In this document: positions 61,990 through 64,000 of the stretch, piece by piece
How positions within the stretch are numbered: the stretch's first letter is position 1
Layout: every line of letters starts with the position of its first letter
Assembly: GCF_014284125.1 (NCBI RefSeq)
Contig: NZ_JACOFX010000003.1
Location: 248,001 to 312,000, forward strand
Direction of reading: 5' to 3'
Source: Undibacterium umbellatum
Lineage (GTDB): Bacteria; Pseudomonadota; Gammaproteobacteria; Burkholderiales; Burkholderiaceae_D
DNA: 64,000 nt
Position numbers and translations under genes: made by a program
The notes under the pieces: model-generated
Told to the model about the DNA's origin: nothing
Databases searched by the model: none
Seen by the model: only the letters and a program-made list of their open reading frames with translations

Positions 61990-62967
61990 TTAAACGGCCC
62001 TCGTTACCTTGCTAATCCATTGTTGGCCTAGAACTATCAGTTCAGCATTGAACTGTGGAAGCAAGGAGAAGTGTCCCCAGTCAATTTCCACATAGTCTTT
62101 TTGACCTGACAGACGTTGGTAACATTCCAGCGTCAGTCGTGGCTGGACCATCTTGTCGCGCTTCTGGTTGATGACCAGCACAGGTACATCAGTATTGGCT
62201 TCCAGCGGTATCGCAAAAGCAGTATTGAGCATGCTGGCGAAATAACGTGCCGTGACCGTACGCAAGGTAAGCGGATCAGCTTGCCATTTGGCGTAAAAGC
62301 CCATCGCAAGATCACGCTCATCCATCATGTTTTCAAAACGCGCCAGTGGACGATAGGGCAGGCGCAGTCGCGGTGCCAGTTTTGTCAGCAAGCCGCTGAT
62401 TGTCCTGCACGCCCTGGCCAGGCCAGGGATTTTTGCCAGCGCAGCAAAACGGGTAAAGGCCAGGCCGGTGACCGGGTCGCCAAAGTCATACAGATTAAGG
62501 CAGACAGCGGCAAGGGGCGGTTTGCCCTGGCTCGCCATTACGGCTGCTGCTGCATAAGTCAGGCCGCCACCTATGCTGCCACCGCACAGATACAAGGGGC
62601 CAGCGAATTCCTGCATGGCCCAGGCGGCTACGTCGACGACGTTTTGCACGGCCTCAGCCACCGTAAAATCGCCCATCGCACCGCCAGAGCGACCCTGGCC
62701 TTTCTGGTCCGGCACGATCACGGTATAGCCCTGTTCATAAAACGCCAGTGCCAGGCCGACAAACAAACCGCCATAGCCACCGCCGCCATGGTTCAGGATC
62801 AGTACCGGCGCTGCCGGGTCAGTTTGCTGATACAGGTCTATATGCAACTCCACCCCTGTGGATTGCAGATGGCGGGTTTGCACCACAGCCAGCACGCGTG
62901 CCAGCAAGGAAGGGTCATGGTAGCAATGCCAGTAAGTCTGGTCTGAATGTGCTTTGTCTATATTCAT
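61990..62967 (-). CDS. Alpha/beta hydrolase
   Basis: A 325-residue serine hydrolase. LILNHGGGGYGG is the oxyanion loop, LYLCGGSIGGGLTYAAA the nucleophile elbow (G-G-S-I-G), and a charge-relay Asp/His are likely in VINQKRDKM and IDWGHFSLLPQF. No signal peptide is seen. ATG 62967 (MNIDKAHSD) follows CAGGACTTCACC, an acceptable Shine-Dalgarno; longer frames run into the TetR operator and gene. It is divergent from a TetR regulator. The substrate is unknown. Confidence 0.85.
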   Translation of the reverse strand: MNIDKAHSDQTYWHCYHDPSLLARVLAVVQTRHLQSTGVELHIDLYQQTDPAAPVLILNHGGGGYGGLFVGLALAFYEQGYTVIVPDQKGQGRSGGAMGDFTVAEAVQNVVDVAAWAMQEFAGPLYLCGGSIGGGLTYAAAAVMASQGKPPLAAVCLNLYDFGDPVTGLAFTRFAALAKIPGLARACRTISGLLTKLAPRLRLPYRPLARFENMMDERDLAMGFYAKWQADPLTLRTVTARYFASMLNTAFAIPLEANTDVPVLVINQKRDKMVQPRLTLECYQRLSGQKDYVEIDWGHFSLLPQFNAELIVLGQQWISKVTRAV

Positions 62968-62996
62968 GGTGAAGTCCTGTAATCGTGCCGGACTAT

Positions 62997-63018
62997 AATA
63001 TGAATAATCATTCATATT
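62997..63018. promoter_or_regulatory. Putative TetR operator
   Basis: AATATGAAT-AATC-ATTCATATT is a perfect 9-bp-arm palindrome (62997-63018) between the divergent hydrolase and TetR genes. It is 30 bp from each start codon, the size and place usual for a TetR operator. Confidence 0.6.
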
Positions 63019-63049
63019 GTCTATTCGCATTCGGGAGCTGGGTTTTGTC

Positions 63050-63673
63050 ATGAAAAAATCAAGCGGCCAGCCTTTAAAACAGCCATCGCAGCAGCGTTCC
63101 AGGATCACGGTACAGGCCATCCTGGAAGCAGCTATTCATATTTTCGACGAATTTGGCTATGCAGCAGGCACGACCTCACGTATCGCCAGCCGCGCTGGCG
63201 TCTCGATAGGTTCACTCTACCAATGCTTTCCCAACAAGGATTCCATCTTGACGGCTCTGGCCGAGCAGCACCTGGCCGAGGGCCTGGCACTCAGCGTGCG
63301 TTTGCTGGAAACCCTGCGCACGAGCACTCAAGCGCTTGAACCTGTATTGCATGACATCGTTGGCCACATGATTGTCCTGCATGAGAACAATCCCGGCTTG
63401 CACAGGTTGCTATATGAAGAAGGCTTGCTGCCTGCACAGTTGCGGCAAACCGCCAAACAGGCAGAACAGTTTTTGATCGAAGAAGGGGCCCGCTGCCTGA
63501 GCCAGCGCCATGACGTTGCCGATGTTGCTGACCGTCAGATGCAGGCTTATTTTGTGGTACACGCGATAGAACATTTCACCCACAGGCTGGTAATAGACCA
63601 GGCACCGGTGGAGTTTCAGTTGCGTGGAAAAAATGAATTGGTCAGTATGTTGTTGCGGTATTTGCAGGCATAG
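63050..63673 (+). CDS. TetR/AcrR family regulator
   Basis: A 207-residue regulator. The N-terminal HTH is ILEAAIHIFDEFGYAAGTTSRIASRAGVSIGSLYQCFPNKDSIL, the TetR signature. The rest is a ligand-binding helical domain. I chose ATG 63050 (MKKSSGQ), preceded by GGGAGCTGGG. It is divergent from the alpha/beta hydrolase gene, with a perfect palindrome between, and probably represses it and itself. Confidence 0.93.
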   Translation: MKKSSGQPLKQPSQQRSRITVQAILEAAIHIFDEFGYAAGTTSRIASRAGVSIGSLYQCFPNKDSILTALAEQHLAEGLALSVRLLETLRTSTQALEPVLHDIVGHMIVLHENNPGLHRLLYEEGLLPAQLRQTAKQAEQFLIEEGARCLSQRHDVADVADRQMQAYFVVHAIEHFTHRLVIDQAPVEFQLRGKNELVSMLLRYLQA

Positions 63674-63686
63674 ACCTTAAAGGGGA

Positions 63687-63790
63687 TCGTAGGTTGGGCT
63701 ACGTTTCATCAGCCCAACACTGGGCCTCTGCCAACGTATACGTTATTTAAACGCCGAGTGTTGGGCTGATAAAGCGTAGCCCAACCTACA
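63687..63790. repeat. GTAGGTTGGGC family repeat, full long inverted repeat
   Basis: TCGTAGGTTGGGCTACG at the left pairs with CGTAGCCCAACCTACA at the right. Inner arms CAGCCCAACACTGGGCC and a GAGTGTTGGGCTG complement pair, with GTATACG at the centre. It closely matches 42094-42197 and lies between the TetR gene and the convergent OPT gene. Confidence 0.8.
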
Positions 63791-63796
63791 ATACAA

Positions 63797-64000
63797 CTAC
63801 ATCATCACATTGATAATGGCATTCCCTATACCCAGGATAGCAGCACCCGAGATCAAACCAGCACTGATGGCTTCACAGCCCTCTACCCAGAAGGTATGGC
63901 CCTTAGTGCCTTTTTCAGAATTTTTCTTGCCCATATACCAGAATATCAAGGCACCTATCCACATGGCGAAGCATGATTCTGGTGGCAAGACTACGCCCAG
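63797..64000 (-). CDS. OPT family oligopeptide transporter, C-terminus
   Basis: The C-terminal 67 residues of a minus-strand gene whose start lies beyond the right edge. VVLPPESCFAMWIGALIFWYM, then GHTFWVEGCEAISAGLISGAAILGIGNAIINVMM, match the last helices of OPT family proton-coupled transporters (oligopeptides or metal chelates): a proline-rich LPPES loop, a FWxE motif and a Gly-rich last helix. The stop TAG is at 63797-63799. The substrate cannot be judged from this end. Confidence 0.75.
   Translation of the reverse strand: MGVVLPPESCFAMWIGALIFWYMGKKNSEKGTKGHTFWVEGCEAISAGLISGAAILGIGNAIINVMM

Overview
The window looks like chromosomal DNA of a betaproteobacterium, most likely Burkholderiales and close to Oxalobacteraceae (Undibacterium/Herbaspirillum-like). 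This is inferred from gene content and order: an AI-2E permease-hda-HAD-pcnB-folK cluster divergent from purM, ptsN-hprK-rapZ, and HIT-DUF971-ubiE-Tim44-ubiJ-ubiB. Base composition is moderate in GC. No rRNA gene, confident tRNA, CRISPR array, intact IS or prophage was seen.

Layout. 1-6.3 kb: end of a DUF486 membrane protein, a small SUKH-like gene, then a minus-strand operon (permease, hda, HAD phosphatase, pcnB, folK) divergent from purM. 6.4-16 kb is accessory: a BrnT/BrnA toxin-antitoxin pair, an orphan SUKH protein, an orphan periplasmic binding protein, an HAF-repeat protein, an LprI-like protein, an SPFH protein with a triplicated N-terminal module, a TPR protein, an APH-like kinase and a YCF48/BNR lipoprotein. 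16.2-29 kb: rapZ, hprK, ptsN, a PAS-GAF-PAS-GGDEF-EAL protein, pagP, queF, ilvA, yqaA, a metallophosphoesterase, a Tat-exported HAD phosphatase and a short prepilin peptidase. 29-42 kb: a 1323-residue FAD/Fe-S dehydrogenase fusion, HIT and DUF971, a 3.4 kb interruption (repeats, secreted protein, MDR oxidoreductase, LysR), then the ubiquinone cluster and a TPMT-like methyltransferase. 42-52 kb: patatin, pssA, pcp, a small exported protein, a four-gene operon of LytS-type kinase, LytTR regulator, DUF4407 protein and BNR protein, and a divergent PadR/HAAS pair. 52-64 kb: a tandem pair of unknown 205-residue proteins, a second orphan binding protein, an MBL hydrolase, a FecR/DUF6600 protein, LysR with a divergent NTF2-like/VOC pair, a LysR relic, a lipoprotein, a TetR/hydrolase divergon, and the end of an OPT transporter.

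Small mobile or repetitive DNA is frequent. A 112-bp element with perfect inverted ends and a TTA duplication abuts the hprK stop codon. A related-looking 104-bp element lies upstream of ubiJ. There are four copies of a GTAGGTTGGGC repeat family, two of them complete long inverted repeats, plus several REP-like pairs. Several divergent promoters carry clean palindromes or direct repeats that fit the adjacent regulator. The least explained items are the duplicated 205-residue proteins, the kinase/LytTR/DUF4407/BNR operon, the SPFH protein and a structured 150-bp stretch near 12.8 kb. All family assignments were made by reading the sequence, with no database search.
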